A stretch of DNA of 64,000 nt from Phycisphaerae bacterium (GTDB lineage Bacteria > Planctomycetota > Phycisphaerae > Phycisphaerales > SM1A02): contig JAEUIT010000086.1 of assembly GCA_016795035.1 (NCBI GenBank), forward strand, positions 124,001-188,000. Direction: 5' to 3'. The notes under the pieces were generated by a model that worked only from the letters and a program-made list of their open reading frames with translations, searched no databases and was not told where the DNA came from. The position numbers were made by a program, and so were the translations under genes. Shown here piece by piece: positions 36,836-45,177 of the stretch (positions are counted from its first letter, which is position 1; each line of letters starts with the position of its first letter).

Positions 36836-37963
36836 ATGATGACCTTGCCCATCCACTTCACTCTCGCCGCGGTTCTTTCCGCTTCCCCGTTCGCCCTCTC
36901 GCCGGTTCCGCCCGCCGCGGCGCCGGCGGCTGCAACGGCCCGGCCCACCCTTGAGAACGTCTCGTCGCGCACGGTCGAACTCACACAGACCGTCACGCTG
37001 AAGGACATCCCGACCGGTGCGAAGCAGGTTCGGCTCTGGGTCCCGATCCCCTCCGACGCCCCCCACCAGCGAGTGCTCGACCGGACCGTCGTCGACGCGC
37101 CTCGCGGCTGGCGGCTCGTGCCGCAGTCGGACGGCCGCGGCGACATGCTCTACGTCGAACTCGCGAACCCGACCTCACCGACCGCCGCAGTCACCGTGAA
37201 GGCGACCGTCGAACGTCTCGGCGTTGCAGCTCCGCTTCAAGGCATGGCGTCCGATTCGCTCGCGTCGCCGCCGATCAACGCGAGCCTCTTCACCGACGAA
37301 CTCAACACGCGTGCTCCGCTGATGACCGCCGACGAGCGAGCGAAAGCGCTCGCGGAGAAGGCCGTCGGCGACGAGACCGATCCCGCGCGTGTGGCATACC
37401 TCCTGTTGCAGGCCGTGGCCGACGCCGCCGATCACTACTCGAAGGATCCGTCGAAGCCGACCTGCGGGCGCGGCGCCGCCGACGATTGCCTCGACCACGG
37501 CGGCGGCTGCTGCACCGACTTGCACAGCCTCTTCATCGCGATGGCCCGCGAGAAGGGCATTCCGGCGCGCATCGAGTACGGCTATCGGCTGATGCCGCAG
37601 CGCGCCGACTCCGCGGCGCCCTACGACCCCGGCTATCGCTGCTGGGTCGAGTACTTCGTGCCGGGCGCGGGCTGGATCCCGACGGACATCGTTGCAGCCG
37701 ACGCCGCGCCCGCCGATCACCCCAATCGATTCGGTTCGCTTAGTGACACGAAGCTCTGGCTCTGGAGCGGCCGCAGCTTCGAGCTCACGCCTGCCGCGAA
37801 GGCCGGGCGCATCGACACGATGATCTCGGGCTGGGCCGAAATCGACGGCGTCGCGGTCGATCCGCTTCCGGCGAAGGACGGTTCGCCGTCGAAGCTCGGG
37901 CGCACGGTGCAATTCCACGTCGTCAGCGAGACGCCGCCGAAGGGACCGCGGCTTCCTGAGTGA
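36836..37963 (+). CDS. Exported transglutaminase-like protease/isopeptidase
   Basis: 375 residues with an N-terminal hydrophobic signal and an alanine/proline spacer. The transglutaminase core is at about residues 215-290: GGGCCTDLHSLFIAMAREKGIPAR supplies the catalytic cysteine, and the histidine expected in the next block appears replaced by tyrosine-arginine-cysteine in GYRCWVEYFVPGAGWIPTD, with the aspartate present. The missing histidine may mean an altered or lost activity. Its last 41 bases overlap the convergent Lgt-like gene. Confidence 0.78.
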   Translation: MMTLPIHFTLAAVLSASPFALSPVPPAAAPAAATARPTLENVSSRTVELTQTVTLKDIPTGAKQVRLWVPIPSDAPHQRVLDRTVVDAPRGWRLVPQSDGRGDMLYVELANPTSPTAAVTVKATVERLGVAAPLQGMASDSLASPPINASLFTDELNTRAPLMTADERAKALAEKAVGDETDPARVAYLLLQAVADAADHYSKDPSKPTCGRGAADDCLDHGGGCCTDLHSLFIAMAREKGIPARIEYGYRLMPQRADSAAPYDPGYRCWVEYFVPGAGWIPTDIVAADAAPADHPNRFGSLSDTKLWLWSGRSFELTPAAKAGRIDTMISGWAEIDGVAVDPLPAKDGSPSKLGRTVQFHVVSETPPKGPRLPE

Positions 37964-38657
37964 CGGCCCGGGCCCGCACGACATAGCGCCACGCGCCGAG
38001 CGCGACCAAGAGAGCTGCAACGACGTGATAGCCGCCGATCGGACCGGCGAAGCGCACGTCGTCGCGCGCGAACTCGTGGGCGAACCGAAAGAGCCCGTAC
38101 GCGATGAGGTAGACGTGAAAGCGCTGGGTGCGCTGCCAGCCGTAGCGCGCGGCGAGAAGCGCCCATCCGACGAACGCAAGATTGAAGACGAGCTCGGCCT
38201 GCGCCGCAGGCCAGCGCGCGTGGCCGTGGGCGTCGGCGACGGTCCACCATGAGGGCTCGCAGGCCACGCCCTGGCAACAGCCGGCCGCGACGCAACCGAT
38301 GCGCCCGATCGCGATCGCGAGCGGGACCGTCACCGCGAAGAGGTCGCCCGTCGCGTCGCGCCAACCGACCACGCGCTTCGCAAACTCGACGCCGACGTAC
38401 CCGCCGAGGAGTGCGCCGGTGATGCTGCGCCCCGACACGAACGCCCGCCAGTCGCCGTGGACCTGAAGCCCCTCGGCGAACGCGTAGGTCACCGTTGCAC
38501 CCATGAACGCGCCGACGAGCGCGCCCGACCAGATCGCGGCGAGCGAGCTGCCGCGTCCCCGCATGGTTTCGCCCCGCGCGAGGCGCGCGGTGACGATCAA
38601 CGACGCACCCATCGCCGCTGCCGTCAGGACCGGATACCACGCGATCCCGCCGCTCAT
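37923..38657 (-). CDS. Lgt-like polytopic membrane enzyme
   Basis: 244 residues with about seven hydrophobic segments, starting at the ATG at 38657 that overlaps the radical SAM gene by four bases. The arrangement resembles prolipoprotein diacylglyceryl transferase (Lgt). The Lgt signature region is present as AIAIGRIGCVAAGCCQG, keeping the GRIG core but replacing the usual asparagine-rich tail with cysteines, and ending FRFAHEFARDD near the C-terminus as in Lgt. It is therefore probably an Lgt paralogue acting on another acceptor rather than the housekeeping enzyme. Confidence 0.75.
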   Translation of the reverse strand: MSGGIAWYPVLTAAAMGASLIVTARLARGETMRGRGSSLAAIWSGALVGAFMGATVTYAFAEGLQVHGDWRAFVSGRSITGALLGGYVGVEFAKRVVGWRDATGDLFAVTVPLAIAIGRIGCVAAGCCQGVACEPSWWTVADAHGHARWPAAQAELVFNLAFVGWALLAARYGWQRTQRFHVYLIAYGLFRFAHEFARDDVRFAGPIGGYHVVAALLVALGAWRYVVRARAVTQEAAVPSAASR

Positions 38658-40009
38658 CGGCGGCCGGCGCCGAGGTAGTGGCGACAGAAAGAGTCGAGCG
38701 AGCCGTCTTCGCGGATGACGTGCGTGCAACAGCGGTCGATGCGATCTTGGTCGAACGTCCACGCGTCCATGAACGGCTTCACGAAGATGCGGAACGGCGC
38801 ATCCGGTGAGAGCTCGAGCGACTTCAGGATCGCGCCGAGCGGTTCCGATTCGCAGCCGCACTTCGCGAGGTCCTCGAGGCGGTAGTCGACGCGATCCTTG
38901 AGAAAGCCCTGCACCGCCGCGAGATCGACGAGCGCGCTCAGGCGCTGCGGTCCGTTCGCCGTGCGCAGGAGATAGCCGATCGTGTGGCAGTTCGGATCGC
39001 CGCACGGCAACGGCGTGAAGTCCTCGACGCCGACGAGTTCGTGCGCCTGGTCCACGAGCGCGAGAATCACGTCACCGACCGACAAGGGCTCCGGGTCGGC
39101 GTGCGCGATCGGCAGGCGGCTGTCGACCGTCGCGACGCGCCCGCTCGTGAAGACCGGCTGCAACGTGATCCCGCGCACGTGCCGGCGCTCGAGGCCGTAG
39201 CGCAGCGTGTCGCCGACATGCAGCAATGTCTGCGGCGTCACGGTCATCGCGAGCGTGCTCGGGACGCCCAGCGCGCCGGCGCCGTCGATCGCGTCGGTGC
39301 GGATCTTGCGGAGATCCGCGCCGCGCAGCTCGCGTTGCCCTTCTTCCTGCGTGCCGTCGAACTGCACGTAGAGTTCGAACTTGCCCTTCGCGCGGCGGAG
39401 TGCGGCGAGACGCTCGCGGAACGCGTCGTCCGTCGCGATGCGGACGCCGTTCGTGTTCACGAGCACGTAGCCGATCTTCGGATGGTCGATGGTCCACTCG
39501 AGGATGTCGAAGAAGCGCGGGTGAATCGTGGGCTCGCCGCCCGACAGCTGCACGATGTCGATCACGCCCTTCCGTTCGATCACCGAGCCGATGCGGGCGA
39601 CGATCTCGTCGAACGTCGGCGCCTGCACGTCGTCGCGCACGCCGAACGGGCTGGCGGCGTAGCACGTCGGACAGGTGAGATTGCAGCTCTCGACGATCTC
39701 GATCAAGGCGATGCACGTCGAGAGCGTCTCGAACGGACCGCGGAACTTCGACCGCCCGCCCTTCTTCGGCGTTGCAGGCGCGCAGCAACCGCCGCTGCCG
39801 CAGCAGTCGCCCGCGCCGGTCGAGGCGTGCCAGAAGCGCCGGTCCTTCGCGACCGTGACCCGGAAGTCGCCGTGCGTCGGGCAGCGCTTGCGCATGACGA
39901 CGCGGCCGCCTTCGTCCACCACGATCGCCGGAATAACCGCGTTGCAGCTCGGACAGCGGCTCTTCGTCTCCTTCAGCAGGTTGGGCGGCGTGGCGACGTC
40001 GAGACGCAT
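38654..40009 (-). CDS. Radical SAM enzyme of the COG1964 / Tes-like type
   Basis: 451 residues from the ATG at 40009. A zinc-ribbon-like N-terminus (RCPSCNAVIPA then KRCPTHGDF) is followed by a cysteine/glycine-rich linker with GDCCGSGGCC. The radical SAM cluster motif is CNLTCPTC near residue 118, with LSGGEPTIHP as the SAM-binding GGE motif. The end is again cysteine-rich (CGCESE, CCTHVIRE, FCRHYLG). This layout resembles the uncharacterised COG1964 family, which includes the archaeal tetraether lipid synthase Tes. The overlap with an Lgt-like lipid enzyme supports a lipid substrate; this is inference. Confidence 0.8.
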   Translation of the reverse strand: MRLDVATPPNLLKETKSRCPSCNAVIPAIVVDEGGRVVMRKRCPTHGDFRVTVAKDRRFWHASTGAGDCCGSGGCCAPATPKKGGRSKFRGPFETLSTCIALIEIVESCNLTCPTCYAASPFGVRDDVQAPTFDEIVARIGSVIERKGVIDIVQLSGGEPTIHPRFFDILEWTIDHPKIGYVLVNTNGVRIATDDAFRERLAALRRAKGKFELYVQFDGTQEEGQRELRGADLRKIRTDAIDGAGALGVPSTLAMTVTPQTLLHVGDTLRYGLERRHVRGITLQPVFTSGRVATVDSRLPIAHADPEPLSVGDVILALVDQAHELVGVEDFTPLPCGDPNCHTIGYLLRTANGPQRLSALVDLAAVQGFLKDRVDYRLEDLAKCGCESEPLGAILKSLELSPDAPFRIFVKPFMDAWTFDQDRIDRCCTHVIREDGSLDSFCRHYLGAGRR

Positions 40010-40014
40010 GGGAC

Positions 40015-40590
40015 CTACATCGAGAGAAGGTAGAAGCACGAGCCGGCGAAGACGACGATGAAGGACGTCGCAAAGACCAGGCCGCCGCAGCCGATCGAGC
40101 CGAGCACGAGACCTGCGGTTGCGTGAATCGAGACGACATCGGAGCGTCGCAAGTGCCGCCGACGGAGCCATCGATAGGACTGGAAGATGCCATTGGCGAG
40201 CGACGCGACCGCGAGCGCGACGAGCATCCATGGAGCCACGAGTTGGACCACGTTGCCGGCAAGCCCGGTCGACCCGCGCATCGTCGCGCCGAGGGCGAGC
40301 ACCGGAACGGTCGAGAGAATCAACGGCCACCACCAGCGCCATATCGAGCCGCCGAAGGATCGCTCGTGCACGTATTCGAAGCACTGTGCTCTCGAGTACG
40401 CCGCGCCGCACTCGGGGCATTGGCCTTCCATCGGGAGGCCGTGCAACAGGAAGAAGCACTTCGGGCAACGCGGCGGTGGTATCGGGCACGGCGCGAGCGC
40501 GGGGACGTCGGAGCGGGAGGTCGGCGGGGCCAGAGGCTCGCGCTGCGGCGGCGGGTCGATCGGATGGCCGTCGTTCTGGTCGCCGTTCAT
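40015..40590 (-). CDS. Zinc-ribbon membrane protein
   Basis: 191 residues. After a proline-rich leader, CPKCFFLLHGLPMEGQCPEC forms a complete four-cysteine zinc ribbon near residues 42-62. Four hydrophobic segments follow (about 82-105, 112-132, 155-175 and the C-terminus). It resembles the other zinc-ribbon membrane protein at 3903-5162. Start and stop are within six bases or overlap with both neighbours, so it belongs to the operon. The function is unknown. Confidence 0.72.
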   Translation of the reverse strand: MNGDQNDGHPIDPPPQREPLAPPTSRSDVPALAPCPIPPPRCPKCFFLLHGLPMEGQCPECGAAYSRAQCFEYVHERSFGGSIWRWWWPLILSTVPVLALGATMRGSTGLAGNVVQLVAPWMLVALAVASLANGIFQSYRWLRRRHLRRSDVVSIHATAGLVLGSIGCGGLVFATSFIVVFAGSCFYLLSM

Positions 40591-41249
40591 TCGTCCGCAC
40601 CAGCATACGGGTGCGTGAGCGCCTCGCGCCCCACCGGCAAGTCAAAACGATCCCGCGTGCGGGCGTAGGTTATCCCGCCGAGCCGCCCGACCGCCGCAAG
40701 CTTCGCGGGATCGACGTGCATGCGCTCGTGATGCAGGTGATCGGCCAGGTGGATCATCACCACGCGGCCGATGACGAGATTGCCCGCCCCGGGCGTGCCC
40801 GGGCTGAAACGGAGAACCTGGATCGTCTCGCATTCATAGGCAATCGGGCTCTCGGCCACGCGCGGGGCTGCAACGACGACTCCGGGCTCGGGCGTCAGGC
40901 CTGTGAGCTCGAACTCGCTGTGCCCATGCGGCAGCGACTCGCCCGCCGCGACCACCTTCGGGGCGATCGCTTCGGTCGCGACCGAGATCGTGAAGACGCC
41001 CGTCCCGGCTTCCCACGTCGGCTTGCAGTTTCGGAGCGTGTCCTTCTCGCCCCCGCGCTCGTCGTTGCCGGGGCAGAAGCCCAAGAGCATCGGCTCCGCC
41101 GACAGTGCATTGAAGAAGGAAAAGGGCGCGAGGTTCAAGTGCCCTTCAACCGAGCGCGTGCCGACGACGGCAATCGGCCGCGGCACGACCGACCCGATGA
41201 GGAGGTTGTAGCGAAGTCGATGCGAGAGGTCGTTGGGGTGGATCTGCAT
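40587..41249 (-). CDS. Flavin reductase-like FMN-binding protein
   Basis: 220 residues from the ATG at 41249. The FMN-binding split-barrel signature is PRPIAVVGTRSVEGHLNLAP and FSFFNALSAEP near residues 23-55, and GRVVMIHLADHLHH near residue 160. Members reduce flavin with NAD(P)H or serve as electron donors for partner oxygenases. It overlaps the zinc-ribbon gene by four bases and could supply electrons to the radical SAM enzyme in the same operon; this is inference. Confidence 0.88.
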   Translation of the reverse strand: MQIHPNDLSHRLRYNLLIGSVVPRPIAVVGTRSVEGHLNLAPFSFFNALSAEPMLLGFCPGNDERGGEKDTLRNCKPTWEAGTGVFTISVATEAIAPKVVAAGESLPHGHSEFELTGLTPEPGVVVAAPRVAESPIAYECETIQVLRFSPGTPGAGNLVIGRVVMIHLADHLHHERMHVDPAKLAAVGRLGGITYARTRDRFDLPVGREALTHPYAGADE

Positions 41250-41265
41250 GGGCGTCGGGCCGCGT

Positions 41266-41730
41266 TCAATCGAGCCGGTCGAGCAAGCCGCGACACGCGG
41301 CATCGATGAGTTCATACATGTGTTCGAATCCGTCGATCCCGCCGTAGTAGGGATCTGGGACTTCGTGAAGGCGAGGACTCGGGTGATACGCCATGAGTCG
41401 CACGACCTTGTCCCGTGGAGCGCCCATCGAGAGCAGATCTTCTTCGTTCTGGGCGTCCATCACGATGAGGTAATCGAACCGCGCGAAGTCGTCGCCTGTG
41501 ACTTGCCGCGCGATGCTCGGCAAGTGAACGCCGCGCTTGGCTGCAACGTCGACCGAGCGTCGATCCGGCTTGGCTCCCGCGTGCCACCCGCCCGTGCCGG
41601 CGGAGTCGACGACGAATCGGTCGAGCGTGCCTCGCTCGCGTGCGAGATGGAGAAACACGCCTTCCGCGACGGGACTGCGGCAGATGTTCCCCATGCAGAC
41701 GAAGAGGATGTGGGTCTTGTGGTCGGACAT
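41266..41730 (-). CDS. Low-molecular-weight protein tyrosine phosphatase
   Basis: 154 residues from the ATG at 41730, the normal length. The catalytic P-loop VCMGNICRSP is at residues 11-20 with the nucleophilic cysteine and the arginine; the general acid aspartate is in VPDPYYGG near residue 128. Enzymes of this family act on phosphotyrosine in kinases for polysaccharide synthesis or on small phosphate compounds. It heads an apparent operon with the flavin reductase gene 16 bases downstream. Confidence 0.93.
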   Translation of the reverse strand: MSDHKTHILFVCMGNICRSPVAEGVFLHLARERGTLDRFVVDSAGTGGWHAGAKPDRRSVDVAAKRGVHLPSIARQVTGDDFARFDYLIVMDAQNEEDLLSMGAPRDKVVRLMAYHPSPRLHEVPDPYYGGIDGFEHMYELIDAACRGLLDRLD

Positions 41731-41885
41731 AGGGGGCAATATCCGCGTCGCGACGGCAAACGCGGGCCGACACAGGTTGTACCGGCGACGACGGAGCGAT
41801 GCGACGCACGAACTTCGACCTCTCCAGTGGATCGCACCGACCCTTCCCCGTAGACTCTCGGCTCTTTGACAACTCTCTCGCTCTA

Positions 41886-42238
41886 GGGGCCGATCTGGAA
41901 TCGATCGGACAGGGAAGGCTTGACGCAGCGCGCCGTGGAGCATGCTTGCCACGTAAAAAGTATGCACAACAACAACTGCCAACACGCAGTACGCTCTCGC
42001 TGCCTAATTACGGTAGCGCGGTGATGTGGTTCGACGCCCGATAGGGCTGCACACCGTCAAACATCGGGCTGGTTTCGCAGGCTGGCATACCCGACGCGAA
42101 ACGAGACTCACGTACGCCATGGACCGGACACACGTTGCCGTAGACGGAGTGCCGGCCCGAGACAGGAACCGACGGACACGCGCGTAGAAGTGGCTCGCTG
42201 ACTGTTTCGACACGGGGGTTCAAATCCCCCCGGCTCCA
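41886..42238 (+). ncRNA. ssrA: Transfer-messenger RNA (tmRNA)
   Basis: The 5' end GGGGCCGATCTGGAATCGAT and the 3' end with the T-arm GGGGGTTCAAATCCCCC followed by CGGCTCCA form a tRNA-like acceptor: GGGGCCG pairs with CGGCTCC (one G-U). The discriminator is A; CCA is not encoded. The tag reading frame ends at TAA 42005-42007 and spells the typical C-terminus NTQYALAA, preceded by threonines; the resume codon is uncertain (41960-41974). About 353 bases, the size of a one-piece tmRNA. It tags stalled polypeptides for proteolysis and frees ribosomes together with SmpB. Confidence 0.93.
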
Positions 42239-42246
42239 TTCGACTC

Positions 42247-42276
42247 GGGCCGCTTCGACTGGCGTCGAAGCGGCCC
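42247..42276 (+). terminator. ssrA: tmRNA terminator
   Basis: GGGCCGCTTCGAC pairs perfectly with GTCGAAGCGGCCC across a four-base loop, starting eight bases after the tmRNA 3' end. It is followed by TCGCTC without a long T-run. Confidence 0.8.
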
Positions 42277-42278
42277 TC

Positions 42279-42660
42279 GCTCATGGCAGGCCAACAAAAG
42301 CCGGTCGGCAAACCAAACGTATGCGGCCCGAGGCGAATGTCCTGAGCGACCCCGAGCGAGCGTAGCGAGCGAGGGGGAGTCGAAGGGCATTCGACGTCGC
42401 ACCCTGACGCGCAGCGGCAGGGTGTGACGCTCATGGCAGGCCATTCAGGCTCGACGGCGCGGTTCGTGCTAGAGGGGCCGAGGCGAATGTCCTGAGCGAG
42501 CGAAGCGAGTCGAAGGGCATTCGACGTCGCACCCAGACGCGCAGCGGCAGGGTGCGACGCTCAGGGCAGGCCAACAAAAGCCGGTCGGCAAACCAAACGT
42601 ATGCGGCCCGAGGCGAATGTCCTGAGCGAGCCGAAGCGAAGCGCAGGCGAGTCGAAGGGC
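42279..42660. repeat. Cluster of REP-like repeats
   Basis: A block starting GGCAGGCCAACAAAAGCC and running to TGTCCTGAGCGA occurs at about 42284-42349 and again, nearly unchanged, at 42564-42630. A second block from GAGGCGAATGTCCTGAGCGA through TCGAAGGGC and a hairpin (CGTCGCACCCTG with CAGGGTGTGACG at 42395-42430) occurs at about 42330-42442 and 42479-42572, and a partial third copy begins at 42610. The word TGTCCTGAGCGA...TCGAAGGGC is a widespread dispersed bacterial repeat. No transposase is present. Confidence 0.8.
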
Positions 42661-42709
42661 AGGCCCGAAGCGACTCGCATATCTGCATCATCGTTTGGGG
42701 GATTGAGCG

Positions 42710-42988
42710 TTGTTCCACGTCTACCTTCTCCGCTGCGCCGACGGCACGCTGTACGTGGGCTCGTGCGAGGTTCTCGAGAAGCGCGTCGCCGCACATCGCC
42801 GAGGCGAAGCCGCGATGTGGACTGCGCAACGACTCCCCATCGAGCTCGCCTACTCCGAGCAACTCCCAACGCGCGCCGCGGCAATCGCTCGCGAACGCCA
42901 GATCAAGCGCTGGACCCGCGCGAAGAAGGAGGCTCTCATCGCAGGCGAGATCGATCAGCTTCACGCCTTGGCGAAGCGCCGCGGATAA
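42710..42988 (+). CDS. GIY-YIG nuclease-superfamily protein
   Basis: 92 residues from a TTG preceded by GGGGGA. The core reads VYLLRCADGTLYVGSCEVLEKRVAAHRRGEAA: here VYL and YVG stand for the GIY and YIG blocks, followed by the arginine helix. ERQIKRWTRAKKEALI is typical of the small YhbQ/UPF0213-like group. The family cleaves DNA, though the small stand-alone members are poorly understood. It lies directly beyond a repeat cluster next to ssrA, a common entry site for mobile DNA. Confidence 0.85.
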   Translation: MFHVYLLRCADGTLYVGSCEVLEKRVAAHRRGEAAMWTAQRLPIELAYSEQLPTRAAAIARERQIKRWTRAKKEALIAGEIDQLHALAKRRG

Positions 42989-43163
42989 AGAGCCGCGGGC
43001 GCAATCGGCCGTCTCGTACCTCAAAATGTCTTGGACCTCCCCAGAGACGTTCCGGCCAGACTCGTTCGCACTTCACGCACCGTTGGATCGTCCGCTTATC
43101 GTGCTCCGCGGGCGCTGCGTCTTGCAGAGGCTCGGCGGCGCTTAACGGGACCTCGAACACGTG

Positions 43164-44720
43164 ATGAAGTGGCTCATCATCATGCTTGGCACGGCGCTCC
43201 TTCTCTGCGCGGCGTGGGGGGCGTTCAGGCTGCTGCCGCTTGTGCTGCCCTCCCGACGAGCCATGCAACGTTGGGCACGCGGCGGACTTCCCTCTCCCTT
43301 CGCTTCGGAGTACTTGCGCCCGAAGTCACCGGCGCACGCGGATCGGATTCTGTCGTCGCTTCTCTCAAAGCACCAAACGTCCTCTGACAGCAGCCTGGTC
43401 ATCGATGCCGCATACCTCGATGGTGCCATCAGAGCCCTTCTCCAAGATCCCGCGCGCCTAGATGCGCTCGATCGCCTGGGCGCCGCTGCGTACGCAATCG
43501 CGCAAGACGAGATTGCAGCCGAATCGGGCGAGGCCGAAGGTGAGATCGGCCGAGTCGAGGGCGAAGTCGATGAAGACGAGTTCTCCAGACGATGCGCCGT
43601 ATTGAGTGCCTGGAGAACGCTTATTGCAGTGGCTGGCGCGACGAACGACCCATCGACGATCTCGCTGCTGCGACCTGTCGTTCTCCAAACCGATGCCGAG
43701 TTACGTCCGGGGGTCATTCCCGCGCTTATCGCGTCGCGGAGCGTTCAAGCCCTGCGTTTCGCTCAGACCCTCGCCGAGATGTGGAGAGGTCGCGTTGGCT
43801 TCGACAAGACCGTCTACATGGAGTTAGAGGAGCGGCGCGAGAGACCCGACCCAGCATGGCGTGCGGAGATGGTGAAGCTGCTCGACCAATCTCGCTCGCT
43901 CGACGTGGATTTCCGTGCCACCCTGTTCCACGAGCAGTCCGCCCTGACTCCCAAGCGTCAAGCGTTGCTGGGGCTCGTCCTCGATTTCAGCGCACCAGAC
44001 CTTGCGGGACAGGTGGAGCGACTCGCCCGAACGGGGGCGTCCGTGCCCTTCGATGATCTCCGTCGAGCATGGCATGAACTCAAGACACTTTCGCTCGGGT
44101 CGATGGACTCCTGCGCGCCTTGGCTCGTGAGCGACATCGTGCAGATCTTGAGCCGCTCTCGGGATCCCCGCGGCCTCACGTTTCTGCAGGAGCTTCTTCG
44201 AGAGCCCATCTCTGGAAGGACGGCCGTCGCGGACCTGCATCTGGCGATTGCCGGGCTTCCGTCGCTCAGGACGATAGCGAACAAGGCCTTTGACGATGAG
44301 ACCGCATCGAGGCCCGAGCGAGTCGCCGCGCGTGTCGTGGAGTGGGATAGCGAAGTCAGCAACGGCGGCGTACTTCAGTACTTCGTGAACAGCTCGGCCG
44401 AGTCGTGGCGTGAACTGATGGCCACCTTCGAATTGGTCGGTGCGAGGGAGTGCCTCGAGATCCTGCGCGAAGCGGTCGAGATACTCGGCGGGACCGAGCG
44501 GCTCACCAATCGCAAGAACTGCGCGGCGGCTGTCGGTCGCCTCTCGGAGGCGAATTCGAAGCGAATGGACCAACTCGCGAGCCGCTATCTCTCGACACGG
44601 ACGCCCTGCGGTCCAGGGGTTGAACTGATGCGGGCGACTGGAGTGTGGATCGCACAGAACGTGACCGAGGTACCCGAGTCTCGGCTTGGGGAATCGAACA
44701 ACGCTCCGGCGGTGGAGTGA
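43164..44720 (+). CDS. Membrane-anchored protein with DMP19/DUF4375-like domain
   Basis: 518 residues from the ATG at 43164 (a GTG just before is possible). One N-terminal membrane helix is followed by a long helical region without recognised domains. Near residues 395-450, ARVVEWDSEVSNGGVLQYFVNSS followed by WRELMATFELVGARECLEIL matches DUF4375, the DMP19-type fold first described as a DNA mimic in Neisseria. The domain is frequent in immunity-type and stress proteins. Codon use and composition look less GC-biased than in the neighbours, and no CTGCAACG motif is present, in line with recent acquisition. Confidence 0.68.
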   Translation: MKWLIIMLGTALLLCAAWGAFRLLPLVLPSRRAMQRWARGGLPSPFASEYLRPKSPAHADRILSSLLSKHQTSSDSSLVIDAAYLDGAIRALLQDPARLDALDRLGAAAYAIAQDEIAAESGEAEGEIGRVEGEVDEDEFSRRCAVLSAWRTLIAVAGATNDPSTISLLRPVVLQTDAELRPGVIPALIASRSVQALRFAQTLAEMWRGRVGFDKTVYMELEERRERPDPAWRAEMVKLLDQSRSLDVDFRATLFHEQSALTPKRQALLGLVLDFSAPDLAGQVERLARTGASVPFDDLRRAWHELKTLSLGSMDSCAPWLVSDIVQILSRSRDPRGLTFLQELLREPISGRTAVADLHLAIAGLPSLRTIANKAFDDETASRPERVAARVVEWDSEVSNGGVLQYFVNSSAESWRELMATFELVGARECLEILREAVEILGGTERLTNRKNCAAAVGRLSEANSKRMDQLASRYLSTRTPCGPGVELMRATGVWIAQNVTEVPESRLGESNNAPAVE

Positions 44721-45177
44721 CACGTGCGATCCATGGTCGTGGAAGCCATGACGAGCGATGACGAGCAAGGCCTCACCCGTGCGCACCGGGCCAGACCTGC
44801 ACACGGACCTGACCGGTTTCTCTTGCCCGAGTGAATCCCCATCGCCGGGTCCAAACATCTTGAACAGCGGCGGCGACTTGTATGGTTCCCCGACCGCGCA
44901 GTGGTCTGGCCACTACTGATCGAGGGTGTGGCCACTGTCGGAGGGGAGCACCGTGCACGGGATCGTCCACTGGTCTCGCCAGCGTCGCGTGCCCGCGCGG
45001 TCCCCCGCCCCGGCCGCGCACTTGTCTGGCCACAGTCCCCCAAGTGGATCGCGGAACTGCGGAGGAGATCTGTCCACTGCCTCCCAGGTCCTGAGCGCCG
45101 GCGCACGGGTGTGGCCGGCGTGAGCGCCGCGTTGACACGTACCGGTGCGGTCCTAGGCGCGACCGGCACAGCGAGGT
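44721..45177. other. Non-coding stretch with degenerate GTGGTCTGGCCAC repeats
   Basis: No convincing gene was found in these 457 bases. A 30-base segment at 44894-44923 containing GTGGTCTGGCCAC and CTACTGATCGA is identical to the end of the tandem array at 47790-47819. More diverged versions of the TGGCCAC word follow at about 44929, 45026 and 45110. This appears to be a decayed or seed copy of the same repeat family. Confidence 0.6.

Noticed and set aside
37923..38657. The housekeeping prolipoprotein diacylglyceryl transferase
   Set aside because: The signature asparagine-containing motif is replaced by CVAAGCC and the gene sits in a radical SAM operon, so a paralogue is more likely.
41865..41870. 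TTGACA as the -35 box of ssrA
   Set aside because: It is only about 20 bases before the mature 5' end, too close for a -35 element, and no matching -10 box is in place.
42200..42240. A tRNA 3' half ending GGTTCAAATCC...GGCTCCA
   Set aside because: No anticodon arm is adjacent; it pairs with GGGGCCG at 41886 and belongs to tmRNA.
42239..45177. A prophage or integrative element inserted at ssrA
   Set aside because: No integrase, phage gene or duplicate of the ssrA end was found in the window, so only an accessory segment is claimed.
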